Source: Lamellibrachia columna
Lineage: Eukaryota; Annelida; Polychaeta; Sabellida; Siboglinidae
Direction of reading: 5' to 3'
Length of the DNA: 64,000 nucleotides
Assembly: GCA_963662155.1 (NCBI GenBank)
Contig: OY759262.1
Coordinates: 11,742,082 to 11,806,081 of the forward strand
Part shown: positions 11,483 through 31,378 of the stretch, piece by piece
Layout of the letters: each line of letters starts with the position of its first letter
Position numbering within the stretch: the first letter of the stretch is position 1
The notes under the pieces: model-generated
Database searches by the model: none
What the model was told of the DNA's origin: nothing
The model's input: the letters and a program-made list of their open reading frames with translations, nothing else
Program-made: the position numbers and the translations under genes

Positions 11483-14440
11483 TCATTTGTCGTTCCACAA
11501 ATGTAATAAGCCTAGCCATTTTGCTAGAGTGTTTAGATCCACTGAAGTTATGGTAAAAGCACATTTGGTGGAAAAGGATACATCGCAACCAATGAATGAT
11601 TTGTGTGAGGAGACATACGCTATGGGTTTATATATGTCCCACAACAAATACCTACATAGCAAAACCTTGAGTTTAGCAGGAACAAGTGTAACCATCGACA
11701 AAGGAGCCTCGGTTTCGTTGATTTTGGAGGAGTGGAACTGGATAAAAAGGTTAGCTCTACAACTTACCCTGAACACAAATAAAGAACCAGTGTTGCACAT
11801 CTATACAGGCAGCACTATTAAGCTGTTGTGACAGGTTCGGTTGGGGTTAGACCCCAACATTCAGCATCATTACTTGAATGTACTTGTTATGCCTGGATAT
11901 GGACCAAATCTACTAGGAGGTGACTGGTTGTCGGTGTTAAAGCTGAAATTGGCTGCAATACACCAGGTGGACAGAGATGACTTTCTAGAACCGTACTATT
12001 CAGTGTTGAGTAAAAGACTGGGTGCGCTGAAAGGGGTCACCGCTAAGTTCTATGTCGACTATACAGTAAAACCATGTTACTATAAGCCACGCCTTGTGCC
12101 ACTTTCTTTGCGAGCAAAAACGGAAGCGGGGTTAGATGGCCTACAGGAAGAAGGAGTAAATAGCCCTGTTGACAATTCGGAATGGGCGGCACAAATTGTA
12201 CCTGTACTCAAATTTACAGAAGACGTCAGCATATGCGAAGACAACAAGGTGACCATCAACCAAGCTGTCAACATGGGCAAGTTCCCGATCCCAAGCATAA
12301 AAGTCACGCAAGCTCACCACCATCAACACCTCAAAGTATGAACGTTTGCCTTATGGTGTCAGTTCATCCCCGGGTATATTTCAAAGGATAATGTAGCAGT
12401 TGTTTCAAAACATCCAAATAACAGTAGTCTACCTGGATGATGTTCTGGTGACGGGAAGAACTCAGAAGAGATCGCAATCTCCAAATGGTATTACCTCGAC
12501 TCAAAGAAGCAGGGCTACGTCTGAAAAGGAGAAATGCACTTTACAGCAGAAGTCGTGTCAGTAAATGGGATATGAAATTGACGTAGAAGGTATCAACCCG
12601 ACAAACGACAAGGTTTTCGGCATTGAGCACCGCAAAATCTACGCAGCTTCTTGAGGCCCATCGACTACTATCATAACTTGTTGCGATACCTGAGCACCTT
12701 GTTGGCACCGCTCCTCGAGCTAACCCGTCAACACGTCAACTGGGAATGGGGACCGAGACAGAAGAATGCCTACGAGGAAGTAAAAAGCACTGTTTTTCTC
12801 CTCCAAAGTGCTTGCACGTTACAACCCTGGGCTATCCATCATTGTCAGCAGCGATGCTTTTCCCTACGGAATTGGAAGTGTGCTGTCACATCACCTATTG
12901 TTGTAAGAAACCATTAGCGTATGCTTCACGAAATCTCTCCTCTTGTAAAAAAAAAGAATGCACAATTGGAGAAAGAAGCGTTGGCACGTGTCTACAGAAT
13001 CATCAAATTCCACAAATACCTCAATGGACGTGAATTCATCCTACAAACAGATCACAAGCCGTTGATTGGACTCTTGAAGGAAGACCGCGCAATTTCAGTA
13101 ATGTCTAGAGCCATAATTCAAAGATGGGCGCTCACAATGAGTAAGAAGAAGAAGAAGAAGAACAAGTTTATTTGTTTCACCCCAAATACAACAATTCAGT
13201 TATGTTAACTATCAATACTCTTTAGAGTACAAGCCAGGTCAAAGTACCAGACACGGATACCAGAGGAAGTTGTCCTAGTGCTATCCAACATGGATGAAAC
13301 ACCGACCACACCAGAGAAAATCGCCAAGTAGACAACAACAGACCCTATGTTACTGCAGTCTGTGGAACGAGGCCTCTCAAAGCTCTAAGCGAGAAGTTTA
13401 TGGTAGCAGGAAAGACGAATTGAGTGTACAACATGTTGTGTTGTTCGTGGGAGCCAGAGGGGGGTATTGTGACACTGTCAATTGTGTCCCTTAGAAGGAC
13501 GTATGATTTGTGGACCCCGAGGAGGGGGGGGGGTATTGTGACACTGTCAGTTGTATCCCTTAGAAGGACGTATGATTTTAATGATTGTCGACGCTCACTC
13601 ATTTGGTTCAGCAGCAATGACGTGTGCACCGATCACAGAGCTACGACAAACATTTGCAGACTTAAGCCTACCCAACACCATTGTGTCGGACAATGGAAGT
13701 TGTTTCACCAGCGATGAGTTTGAACAGTTCTGTCAAATGTTCACCGTATCGTCCTTCAAGCAGTGGGTTGGCAGATACAGCAGTACAAACCGTGAAGGTG
13801 GGTTGAAAAAAACCTGGTAACCTGGAAGATAGGTTATACAGTTTCTTGGCAAGACATCGAGCCACACCACAAAGTACTAAAGGTCAGACTCCTTCAGAAT
13901 TAGTTCTTAAGACACCACCACGTACCCGCCTGGATCTCTTACGTCCCTGCGTACAGAACCTAGTGCTACAAAAGCAGGCGTACGAGAAACAGAGGCATGA
14001 TGTTCATACTGTAGATCGTACGTTCATAGCAGGCGACAGATACTGGGCTCTAAACTGTCAGGGGAACCCAAGTGGATCCCGACCGTAATAGAAAACCAGC
14101 TGGGTCCATTTACTTTTATTGTACGTCTCTGTGATGGCCGCCTATGGAAAAGACACAAAAATTATCTACGACAGAGACGCTCAGATTAACCACAGCAGAC
14201 CTTAGCTGATGATGAATTGACACCACCAACCCTGCAAACGAGTGCGATTTAACCAGAGGCACCAGCGCCACCCTACTGCAAACCGGATGCGGTTACAGAG
14301 AGTGATGGGAGAATGCCAATACCGATTCTAGCAGCCGTGCCAAATGTTGTGTCTACGTAGCCTGAACCGAGCGTGAAGGTGGTTCCTTTGAGGCGATTAA
14401 CCAGATTCGTAAAGCCACCGGACAGATTAGACTTGTGAAT
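11483..14440 (+). mobile_element. Decayed Ty3/Gypsy retrotransposon (gag end to integrase), unit 1
   Basis: Broken plus-strand frames follow Gypsy order. A degenerate zinc knuckle is at about 11,500-11,535 (the first Cys and, in this copy, the last Cys are replaced by Phe). A protease-like DKGASVSLI is at about 11,700, reverse transcriptase N-terminal sequence with VNSPVDNSEWAAQIVPVLK at about 12,155, the YLDD catalytic box at about 12,430, RNase H sequence with QTDHKPLIGLL at about 13,040, and integrase core sequence with DNGSCF at about 13,690. A TAG stop follows the RT segment at about 12,393. An AAG-rich insertion sits after RNase H (13,141), and a duplicated G-rich segment replaces the start of integrase. 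No LTR pair was identified. It is dead. Confidence 0.85.
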
Positions 14441-15002
14441 TGGACGATGAATATCATGTTTCATTGCGCGCATATATCTCATACTAATAAATGTGATGAC
14501 TGGGAGCACTGTCGCGAAGTTATGTTTTATTGACTAATATATCATATCGTAGTGACATCAGGACAAGCAATGTTACAACGCATAAACGTAAGCCACTGGT
14601 TTCAGTTTGACTGCGCGAGCAGTTATTAATAATAGTTTTAAAGGTATATATCAGGAACGGCCATCGGATATTTAAATGTCACATGCGTTGTCATTGAATA
14701 ACACATCATTATCACAAGTTCAATGCATAACTTACGCGTGTGTTTTTAATCCACTTAAGTTACGGGTGTACACGATTCCTAGTTGTAGGACCTATATGTG
14801 GACGACTCTCCAATTCCACTCGCCATGGTTCATACCACTGGGATGTATTTTCTACCAGACATAGCCCCTTCCACCGGACTCAGTCATATTCTGGTCCTAT
14901 TTGCGGGTTACGCCAACTATGCCTAGTACGTATGTGTGTAATAGTATGGATAGTATGGTTGTTCCAATAGTATGGGACAACCCAAATGTAGTCAAACCCG
15001 AC
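14441..15002. other. Non-coding stretch after the Gypsy remnant, unit 1
   Basis: Sequence of unknown origin, kept at about 31,378-31,940 and 56,975-57,515. It may include remains of the Gypsy LTR, but I could not pair it with a second copy. No coding signal. Confidence 0.45.
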
Positions 15003-15315
15003 CGTCGTGGGGGCTGGCACTGGCTGAGACAGACGAAGAATGGAGGAGCTGAGGGAGGAGGTTGGTGTGAATGAGATTTTTACGAGGAAGCTGGTGAGGC
15101 GTCGGTCAAAGTCGGTCGGACAGGTGGATCGATTGGGCAGGGACCGGTTAACACAGAGAGCGGATGCGCTCATAGTGAAGGGTAGAAGGAGAAGATGAAG
15201 ACTGAGAGTGAGATGGGAGGACTGTGTGAAGAGAGGTTTGGTGGGATTGGGAGGAGAATGAGAGCGAAGGATAGGGAGGTGCGGAGGCGGGTGGTGCAGA
15301 CGGCAGTGAAATGGG
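15003..15315 (+). mobile_element. LINE 3' coding tail (endonuclease-RT type), unit 1/2 junction
   Basis: Broken frames read RMEELREEVGVNEIF, then DRLGRDRLTQRADAL and RVRWEDCVKRGLVGLG, typical of the C-terminal end of RTE/CR1-like LINE polyproteins. In-frame stops follow RRRR and GLGGE. After ATGGG at 15,315 the sequence switches to another LINE fragment, while in unit 3 the tail continues normally. This is the array junction. Confidence 0.65.
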
Positions 15316-16272
15316 GCTGGCACTGGCTGAGACTGACGAATGGAGGAGAATTTCAAACAAGGAACACATTTTATAGCTGTTATATTCTACCATACATGGA
15401 TTACTGCAGCATAATCTGGGGCAATGCATCGTGATCAGAGCGTATCCTCAAGTTTTGTTGGAAGGGCTGATATGTACATGAAGGACGGGCCTCATCTAAG
15501 TGGAAAGGGGCCGCAGTATTTGCGGATGGACTCATAGCAGCCGTAGACAGTGGCATGGGTAGCATAACTAATATTTGTTGTAGTAACCACTATTTAAACT
15601 AGAAGCGCAGGGGGGATACTTAGATATGCCTCAAGCAGGACAAGAGGCCACTAGTACAGATAAACCAATAACAAAATGTTCGAAAAACATGTCTGAAGCA
15701 GGTCATAGATGCGTGTGTTTAATGGTAGGAGTATAGTAAATAAGAAAAACGAATTAAACATTATGGTAGAAGATATTGACCCTCACATAATTGGTATTAC
15801 CGAATCATGGGCTAACACAGACATAACAGATGCTGAATTAGGATTGGCAGGATACGTAATGTTTAGGAAAGATCGAATAGGAAGAAGGGGAGGGGGAGTT
15901 ATTTTATATGTTAAAGAATCTATTCAGGCTTATGAAATAAAATTAGAAAGGGAAGCAGATTACGATGAAGCTGTTTGGTGCAAAATAGTTTCAGGAAATT
16001 CAAAATTAACTATTGGATTAGTTTATCGAAGTCCAAAGGAATGTATCACAATGGTAGAGTTTAACCATGGACACATACAATGGAAATCTCTAGAGAGTAC
16101 AGGGAGTGAGGACCAACAATTTCTATTTTTAATTCAAGATAGCTTCCTTACTCAGCACGTGCTAGAACCAACCAGTGGAGAAAATGTATTAGATATAGTT
16201 TTATCATCACAAAAAGAATTAGTGGACAATGTAAAAATACATGAACCATTGGGTAACATTGACCACAATTAA
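15316..16272 (+). mobile_element. CR1-like LINE remnant: RT tail, SGNH-esterase end, endonuclease (unit 2)
   Basis: Three pieces are visible. At 15,350-15,432 is an RT-tail segment YILPYMDYCSIIWGNAS. At 15,470-15,560 is a frameshifted ORF1 end with DGPHLSGKG, the DxxH block of SGNH esterases found in CR1-type ORF1s. At 15,709-16,272 is a 187-codon open stretch of apurinic endonuclease (ITESWAN, RRGGGVILYVKES, FNHGHIQWKSL). In the endonuclease, an internal segment after VYRSPK is missing and the expected MGDFNH reads MVEFNH, so the catalytic Asp is lost. Copied at 32,253-33,209. Confidence 0.75.
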
Positions 16273-16299
16273 ATACATCAATCTTCGTCGAAAATACAA

Positions 16300-18560
16300 C
16301 CGCTGGTAGATTTTGGAGCACACACTGTGAACATAGACATTCCAGCTAAGTTTGTTATCAAGAGGGACACCTAGGTATTTGTACTGATGATATATGGATT
16401 GACATTCATTTGTTTCAGCTTAATGAGCAGGGTGTGAGGTTGGATAAGGTTGAACGCCGAGCTAAAATCTATAAACAGTAGTCTAGCTGAAGCATTGCGC
16501 TTGTCTAAGTGTTTCAAAATTAAATGGACAACAGTGTTGACAGCGTCGTCTGTTCCTCTGCCCTGCCTGTAGGCAAATTGGAATGGGTCAAGATAGTCCT
16601 GAACGTCCTCACTTTACAAGCCACCATGCGTTCCAAACATTTCATAATAATTGATGTAATTGCAACAGGTATGTAATCATTGTTTTCTTTTGGGCAAGTT
16701 TTATTTGGTACAGAATTAATATGTGAGGTTTTCCAGAGTATTGATACCCATTGGCTATCGACCGAAAGTTGGAATATGGGGCACCAAGCCGGTGCCAGCT
16801 CCTCAGCAAATGTTTTCAATAAAAAAGCTGAAATGCCATCAGGACCAGTTGCTTTTCTACAACAAACATGTTGGAAGACTATGGTAACAACATCTACATC
16901 AATTTCAAGCCTATCGGCATTACTAACAAACACATCACTGAGCACAGAACCACATCTACTGGAAGAGTCATGAGTATAAAAACGTTTGTAAAAATCGTTC
17001 ATTTCATCAGCAAAAGCCTGTTCATTTGTAGTTTGTATTGGTTTCCTAGTATAGTTCATGTTTATGGCTGACTTCATTGTATCCCATAATGTTTTATTGT
17101 TCATGCAATTGAAATGTTTCTCCATTTTGTCGTTTTTCCTCTCTCAGTTTTATGTTAAGTTCCTTTTGCACCCGTTTGACCTCTTGTCTGTCTCTCCTTG
17201 CAAAGGCCAGCTTTTTTCTATGTATGCAGTCTTTGATCTCCTTGGTTATGTAAAGTTTGTTGTTGGGAAAACATTTCACAGTTTTCTTTGGAATGACAGT
17301 TTTGTGCAAAACTTGATATAGTTTGTCACTGAATCTGAAGCAGTGTTGATGTCGGGATTGTCCTGAGTGAAAACCTCCTAGTATGTGCACATGAAACAGC
17401 CCTTAAGCCTCTCTACATTGTCAACAGGCCACACATTAATGGTTTTCAACACGGGTTTGCTTCTCTTCAGGACTGGTCGGTATGTGGGTATGAAATGAAC
17501 AGTATCATGGTCTCAGTTGGCAATAGGTGATTTGATATTAGCTGTGTATGTACCTGGTATATTCCCACAACATTTGTCCAGTGTCTTGCCTTTGCGAGAA
17601 GCCTGGAAGACTGAATTCCAGCTTGCAGTGATTCAAATCACCCAGGATGAAAACTGGTGCTTCATGAGTCCGTTCTAGTTGCTTGTATACATAGTTTGCA
17701 ATTAGTGTAGCTGCTCGGGCCGCATTTGCACTGGGGGGGGGGGGGGCGGGGGCACATAAATAGAACAAATTAGAAAATTCCCAAACTCTCTGGGAAGGTA
17801 AAAAGTTCTGAGGCTTAAGCAGAGCAGTTCTACATCGGGGTGCACATGATGTCTTTGGTTGTGTGCTGCCTGCACCACTGGTTCGTTGACGCACCGATGC
17901 CTCCCCCTTTGCCCTTCCCTGAATGTTCATCTCTGTCTACTCGAATGAGCGAAAAGCCACCAATTTCCAAAAGAGAATCAGGAATGTCTTTGTTCAACAC
18001 CAAGTCTCGGTAATAGTCATGACACAGGCCTCACGAAATTCGTAGCATACCTTGGCTTGCTGTCGAAGCTCGTCCATCTTGGGTTTCAGGGATCGTGCAT
18101 TGCTAAAAATCATAGAAGGAAGATGGGGAGGCCTAATTCTTCTTCTTCGTAGGCGCTGCGTGACACCACCTTTCCTGCCTCTTTTCCTCTGGCGTGTTTG
18201 CTGTCTGTTGTTGTCGAGATGTCGAGATGGTTGTCTGTAAGCTCAAGTAGTTCAATGGGTGGAGCAACGCCGCTGTCACGAAGTGCCAGCAGCATGTATC
18301 TAGTGTAGGTGAGCACTCCCTGACGCTGGTCGCCATTTTCGGAGCGAGGTGTCATGAAGCTTGATGTAAAGAGTCCGGAAGAAGTGTCCACTTCGCGTAA
18401 CTTGCCGTCACATTCAATCGCATATTGTCCAAACCCAAGGATCATAAAAGTCAGTAGAACTATACATAGAGTATCTAACCAATGTAAAATATCGCAGCCG
18501 TCTGTTCCCCTCCCCACTGCGCGGCGCCACCTATTGTATACAGCAAGGCCTTCTGGATGA
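16300..18560 (-). mobile_element. L2-type LINE remnant, fuller copy (unit 2)
   Basis: The minus strand from 18,517 carries the N-terminal region and the endonuclease (VFILGDLNH at about 17,650), then the KCFPNNKLYITKEIKD linker (about 17,260). The reverse transcriptase fingers and palm follow (ATGPDGISAFLLKTF at about 16,845) down to about 16,400. Frameshifts and stops break it, including one near 16,610 that unit 3 lacks. A long G homopolymer (17,732-17,744) interrupts the endonuclease. It runs head-on into the plus-strand CR1-like fragment. Confidence 0.8.
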
Positions 18561-20076
18561 CAGAAACACCGGCAAGCACGTTCAACATTATATTAAAAAC
18601 GTAAGTTAAATGTAACACATCGCTGTAGAAAAGTATAACAATTCCTCGTTAATATTACTGCTTCACTAACTATACGAAACATTTGTACAGAAAGCGAAAC
18701 AAACCGCTGTGTGCTATTATTTTGTGTCACGCATTCAAATAACTGTTTCTACATGTTTCTACATGAGTCTCCTGGTAGATGCATTACATACATATCGTGT
18801 TCTTTTCGTGATTACTGTCGGTAAAATACCATGTCGGTACGAACACATCAGTATGTGGTATTCAAAAACACTTTGAAGAAATATTGCTACCCACGGAAGT
18901 ATTATTTCCGAACACGCCACGTTCTAATGTTATATCAATGTTTTGTTAATGTTGTCCGACATTCTGTAAGTAGGCGCCTACCCTAAAATCTAAATATAAT
19001 CAAACTTTAAATTGTAAAGGTTGTTTGAAGTATATTTGTCACCAACAGTCCAAAACGCAATTGTTTAATATCTGATATAGTAACGGCTACGTCAGCAGCA
19101 AAATTAGCTAAATGCTGTGCTCTCACCATAACGAGAGTTATTTCTTATCCAAATATAAAACTGGCAGGAATATTACAATTTGTATGTTCATATTATACAA
19201 AGCATAATATAAAAAAAAATATGCATAACAAATTGGTAACATAATTGTTTTATGAAATTTATTAAGTCAAGGAAAACCACTTATTACCTCAATTTCGACG
19301 ATATTAATTTTCGTTGTCTTACAACGAGAAAGGTCAATTAACTAAAACTTAGAAAAAAGTTTCATTTATTGTTTATTTTTCTAAAATGCCTAAAAAGGAA
19401 GTCCCGTGCACATAAAAAAAATATTACAGCTACGTCAGCAGCCAAAAAAAAATGTTAAGCATAATATGTCAAATATGCATAAAACAATTAGTAACAGTGG
19501 TCAGTGATAAAGGCATCTGGCTCTGGGGCTGCCTTTGTTTAACACAGGGTCGCTCGTGCATTTACCATGCCTCTAAATGTCTACCATTGTTTTTTTTAAA
19601 CACTGTTTTATTTCGCATAATGATTCTTCCTGGTAGTCATGCAGCTGATTGTAAGTTGTACGTTGCCACAGACGCTGTCAGTCACCAACCACGAAACTAA
19701 CTTCCGGTTGTATAAGTGTTGATGACAAAACCTACAAAGGTCGTGCCCTTTTGGAAAATCATACGGTACTGTCATTTAAAATGTACAAAGCACATATTTA
19801 TTTCTATTTCCCAGAAACACATCGGCCAAGACAGGAAATGGTACAAGGTATAAACGATTCAGCGTACATCCACACTTTGCGTGGGATAAAATGACACATT
19901 CACGTTTCAATAGGTCATCAGGTCTGCCAGGGGTAATGTAGCATTGCTACCACCCTGGCATGTGAACATTGGTATTCCATCTCAGCGCCTAGCAGTACCG
20001 CGGACCGTTAGGTATGGTCCAATGTGCTCATGTATAATTCAAAAACGTGATGTAACGGACAATAATGATACTACGA
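18561..20076. other. Non-coding spacer of unit 2
   Basis: AT-rich spacer homologous to 1,681-3,297. Relative to units 1 and 3 it lacks about 120 bp at about 19,497. No gene recognised. Confidence 0.6.
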
Positions 20077-20687
20077 TTTATTTTATTTAAGTTTAATTCG
20101 TGAATTTGCTCGTCCATATCCAAGCGCGTGAAAATGCTACAGACAACAAACAAGACTAAAATACTCCATCATATGCAATGTTGTGTATCATGTATGCTAT
20201 GCATGTTTAGCTAATAATAATAAGAGCAGCTAGCATCGCGTAGACAGACCAAACACATAAGATCGTAATATAATATATTTTGGAAAGATGCTAGGCTATC
20301 AATTCATTCCGCAATTACATTTATGAACAGCAACCGTTTCGATGTGGCTCTTTCAAGAACAATTCTGGAGTAGCAGAATGACAACGAGTTGAGCGATAAT
20401 CGCCCAACGACGCACATCACGTGATTAACAACTCGGATGTTAGAAAGGCTCGTTCTATAACTCGTTCAACACCGAAAGCATAATTGATTCTAGTTACACA
20501 AGCAATCGCAATTGCATGTCTTGCATCGGTACGAATTTGAGTCATATATCCATAGTTATAAATATGATTTGTAAGAAATAAATAGTTGGACACGATGTCG
20601 CAATATCATCGTGCAGCGCGCACCCTTCCATCAACTTGCAGTGTTGTCTGCTTGAGTTCAAGTTATGAGCCGTATCACCTCTCAACA

Positions 20688-27539
<6,852 letters not shown>

Positions 27540-27673
27540 TCTGCTATACGACGCCGAGCAGTGTTTTACGGCATTCTACGCAAGATGGCGCTACGTCTAG
27601 ACTGCATGACGTCACGGCATGGAATGACGTTTGTGGCGTACCCGGCCGCCGTTCGCGGAGTGACCTAGTAACG
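27540..27673 (-). promoter_or_regulatory. Proximal promoter / 5' UTR of USP-2 with CRE
   Basis: TGACGTCA at 27,607-27,614, with the same ATGACG half-site and AAGATGGCGCT motif as USP-1. The CRE is nearer the start codon (68-75 bp) because of the small leader deletion. Confidence 0.5.
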
Positions 27674-28421
27674 GCTGCCGCTGGAGATTGCTTGCAAAGA
27701 TATTTAACACATACGCCTGCATTACAATCTATGTAACGTGGACAAAACGACATTGCGCGATGAATAATTGAATAAAGTAACGCAATGTGAACAATTAATT
27801 ATTTTCTTTTTTTACATTATGCAACTGTCATGACCAACTTGCGTGTGTATGTGATTGAAATAAAATTTTTTGCACTATTCAGAGCTACCAAGTCTCACGC
27901 ATTTGGCGTGAGACTCGTACACCTGGCTTCAATATCAGGCTCTTACGCATTTATGTGTAAACCTCACGCATATTGGCCGTTTCGTTTAATAATTATAATA
28001 GAAGCATTATTTCCTTGCACATGTTGATGTGTTATTATTTTCACGCACGTGCTGATAGCGCAGTGTGTCCAGGGTGATTTTTATCATCGTCGGTGACGTC
28101 GCTACTTATATAATCACATATGATCATAAACAGACAGAACACGTAATAGCCCCGTGTGTTAGTGCCAGAGTGATTGTGAAATGGGTATGGTTGGTGCGTG
28201 TTGCGAGCACGGGCCCCGCGCACCTCGTTGGATTACCGACTGTCAAACTTGCAAAGACCTCCCATTGAAATGTGAGCCAACAGAAGAATTGCTTAAGAAA
28301 GCATAAAATGCTATATTGGATTACTAGTAATGTCAAACCTTGAGCGTGATGAACGCCTGCGTCTTCTGAGCAGTTAACTCTGACGTGTGTGGGTGTGTTA
28401 AAATACCAGACGTCTACCACG
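27674..28421. other. Non-coding spacer, unit 2
   Basis: Counterpart of 10,691-11,482. The CATT repeats and adjoining bases are deleted (at about 27,868). No gene. Confidence 0.6.
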
Positions 28422-31378
28422 TCATTTGTCGTTCCACAAATGTAATAAGCCTAGCCATTTTGCTAGAGTGTGTAGATCCACTAAAGTTATGGTAAAAGCA
28501 CATGTGGTGGAAAAGGATACATCGCAACCAATGAATGATTTGTGTGAGGAGACATACGCTATGGGTTTATATATGTCACACAACAAATACCTACATAGCA
28601 AAACCTTGAGTTTAGCAGGAACAAGTGTAACCATCGACAAAGGAGCCTCGGTTTCGTTGATTTTGGAGGAGTGGAACGGGATAAAAAGGTTAGCTCTACA
28701 ACTTACCCTGAACACAAATAAAGAACCAGTGTTGCACATCTATACAGGCAGCACTACTAAGCTGTTGTGACAGGTTCGGTTGGGGTTAGACCCCAACATT
28801 CAGCATCATTACTTGAATGTACTTGTTATGCCTGGATATGGACCAAATCTACTAGGAGGTGACTGGTTGTCGGTGTTAAAGCTGAAATTGGCTGCAGTAC
28901 ACCAGGTGGACAGAGATGACTTTCTAGAACCGTACCAGGCAGTGTTGAGTAAAAGACTGGGTGCGCTGAAAGGGTCACTGCTAAGTTCTATGTCGACTAT
29001 ACAGTAAAACCATGTTACCATAAGCCACGTCTTGTGCCACTTTCTTTGCGTGCAAAAACGGAAGCGGGGTTAGATGGCCTACAGGAAGAAGGAGTAAATA
29101 GCCCTGTTGACAATTCGGAATGGGCGGCACAAATTGTACCTGTACTCAAATTTACAGAAGCCGCCAGAATCTGCGAAGACAACAAGGTGACCATCAACCA
29201 AGCTGTCAACATGGGCAAGTTCCCGATCCCAAGCATAAAAGTCACGCAAGCTGACCACCATCAACACCTCAAAGTACGAACGTTTGCCTTATGATGTCAG
29301 TTCATCCCCGGGTATATTTCAAAGGATAATGTAGCAGTTGTTTCAAAACATCCAAATGACAGTAGTCTACCTGGATGATGTTCTGGTGACGGGAAGAACT
29401 CAGAAGAGATCGCAATCTCAAAATGGTATTACCTCGACTCAAAGAAGCAGGGCTACGTCTGAAAAGGAGAAATGCACTTTACAGCAGAATTCGTGTCAGT
29501 AAATGGGATATGAAATTGACGTAGAAGGTATCAACCCGACAAACGTCGAGGTTTTCGGCATTGAGCACCGCAAAATCTACGCAGCTTCTTGGGGCCCATC
29601 GACTACTATCATAACTTGTTGCGATACCTGAACACCTTGTTGGCACCGCTCCTCGAGCTAACCCGTCAACACGTCAACTGGGAATGGGGACCGAGACAGA
29701 AGAATGCCTACAAGGAAGTAAAAAGTACTGTTTTTCTCCTCCAAAGTACTTGCACGTTACAACCCTGGGTTATCCATCATTGTCAGCAGCGATGCTTTTC
29801 CCTACGGAATTGGAAGTGTGCTGTCACATCACCTATTGTTGTAAGAAACCATTAGCGTATGCTTCACGTAATCTCTCCTCTTGTAAAAAAAAAGAATGCA
29901 CAATTGGAGAAAGAAGCGTTGGCACGTGTCTACAGAATCATCAAATTCCACAAATACCTCAATGGACGTGAATTCATCCTACAAACAGATCACAAGCCGT
30001 TGATTGGACTCTTGAAGGAAGACCGCGCAATTTCAGCAATGTCTAGTGCCAGAATTCAAAGATGGGCGCTCACAATGAGTAAGAAGAAGAAGAAGAAGAA
30101 GAAAAAGTTTATTTGTTTCACCCCAAATACAACAATTCAGTTATGTTAACTATCAATACTCTTTAGAGTACAAGCCAGGTCAAAGTACCAGACACGGATA
30201 CCAGAGGAAGTTGTCCTAGTGCTATCCAACATGGATGAAACACCGACCACACCAGAGAAAATCGCCAAGTAGACAACAACAGACCCTATGTTACTGCAGT
30301 CTGTGGAACGAGGCCTCTCAAAGCTCTAAGCGAGAAGTTTATGGTCGCAGGAAAGACGAATTGAGTGTACAACATGTTGTGTTGTTCGTGGGAGCCAGAG
30401 GGGGGTATTGTGACACTGTCAATTGTGTCCCTTAGAAGGACGTATGATTTGTGGACCCCGAGGAGGGGGGTATTGTGACACTGTCAGTTGTATCCCTTAG
30501 AAGGACGTATGATTTTAATGATTGTCGACGCTCACTCATTTGGTTCAGCAGCAATGACGTGTGCACCGATCACAGAGCTACGACAAACATTTGCAGACTT
30601 AAGCCTACCCAACACCATTGTGTTGGACAATGGAAGTTGTTTCACCAGCGATGAGTTTGAACAGTTCTGTCAAATGTTCACCGTATCGTCCTTCAAGCAG
30701 TGGGTTGGCAGATACAGCAGTACAAACCGTGAAGGTGGGTTGAAAAAAACCTGGTAACCTGGAAGATAGGTTATACAGTTTCTTGGCAAGACATCGAGCC
30801 ACACCACAAAGTACCACAGGTCAGACTCCTTCAGAATTAGTTCTTAAGACACCACCACGTACCCGCCTGGATCTCTTACGTCCCTGCGTACAGAACCTAG
30901 TGCTACAAAAGCAGGCGTACGAGAAACAGAGGCATGATGTTCATACTGTAGATCGTACGTTCATAGCAGACGACAGATGCTGGGCTCTAAACTGTCAGGG
31001 GAACCCAAGTGGATCCCGACCGTAATAGAAAACCAGCTGGGTCCATTTACTTTTATTGTACGTCTCTGTGATGGCCGCCTATGGAAAAGACACAAAAATT
31101 ATCTACGACAGAGACGCTCAGATTAACCACAGCAGACCTTAGCTGATGATGAATTGACACCACCAACCCTGCAAACGAGTGCGATTTAACCAGAGGCACC
31201 AGCGCCACCCTACTGCAAACCGGATGCGGTTACAGAGAGTGATGGGAGAATGCCAATACCGATTCTAGCAGCCGTGCCAAGTGTTGTGTCTACGTAGCCT
31301 GAACCGAGCGTGAAGGTGGTTCCTTTGAGGCGATTAACCAGATTCGTAAAGCCACCGGACAGATTAGACTTGTGAATT
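28422..31378 (+). mobile_element. Decayed Ty3/Gypsy retrotransposon, unit 2
   Basis: Same order as unit 1: degenerate zinc knuckle (the last Cys kept here), DKGASVSLI protease site at about 28,637, RT N-terminal part at about 29,040-29,290, YLDD at about 29,370, RNase H at about 29,860-30,080, integrase core with DNGSCF at about 30,628. A stop lies at about 29,332 after the RT segment. One G of a GGGGTCAC run is missing at about 28,970, splitting a frame that is open in unit 1. Confidence 0.85.

Larger units (their letters stand above)
204..15315. repeat. Tandem segmental duplication, unit 1
   Basis: First full copy of the array unit: L2-type LINE remnant, USP gene, Gypsy remnant, LINE tail. 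Homologous positions line up with unit 2 at an offset of about 16.76-16.94 kb (for example USP exon 4 at 3,909 versus 20,688). Its left edge lacks 2,442 bp found in units 2 and 3. The right edge is where the LINE tail passes into the next unit after the bases ATGGG. Confidence 0.9.

Noticed and set aside
14880..15356. 158-codon minus-strand ORF (Pro/Ser-rich), also at 31,817-32,293 and 57,388-57,897
   Set aside because: It is the antisense shadow of the purine-rich LINE tail. Its apparent conservation is due to the array.
17732..17744. G-quadruplex candidate
   Set aside because: It is a single G homopolymer whose length varies between units. A sequencing or slippage effect is more likely than a structured element.
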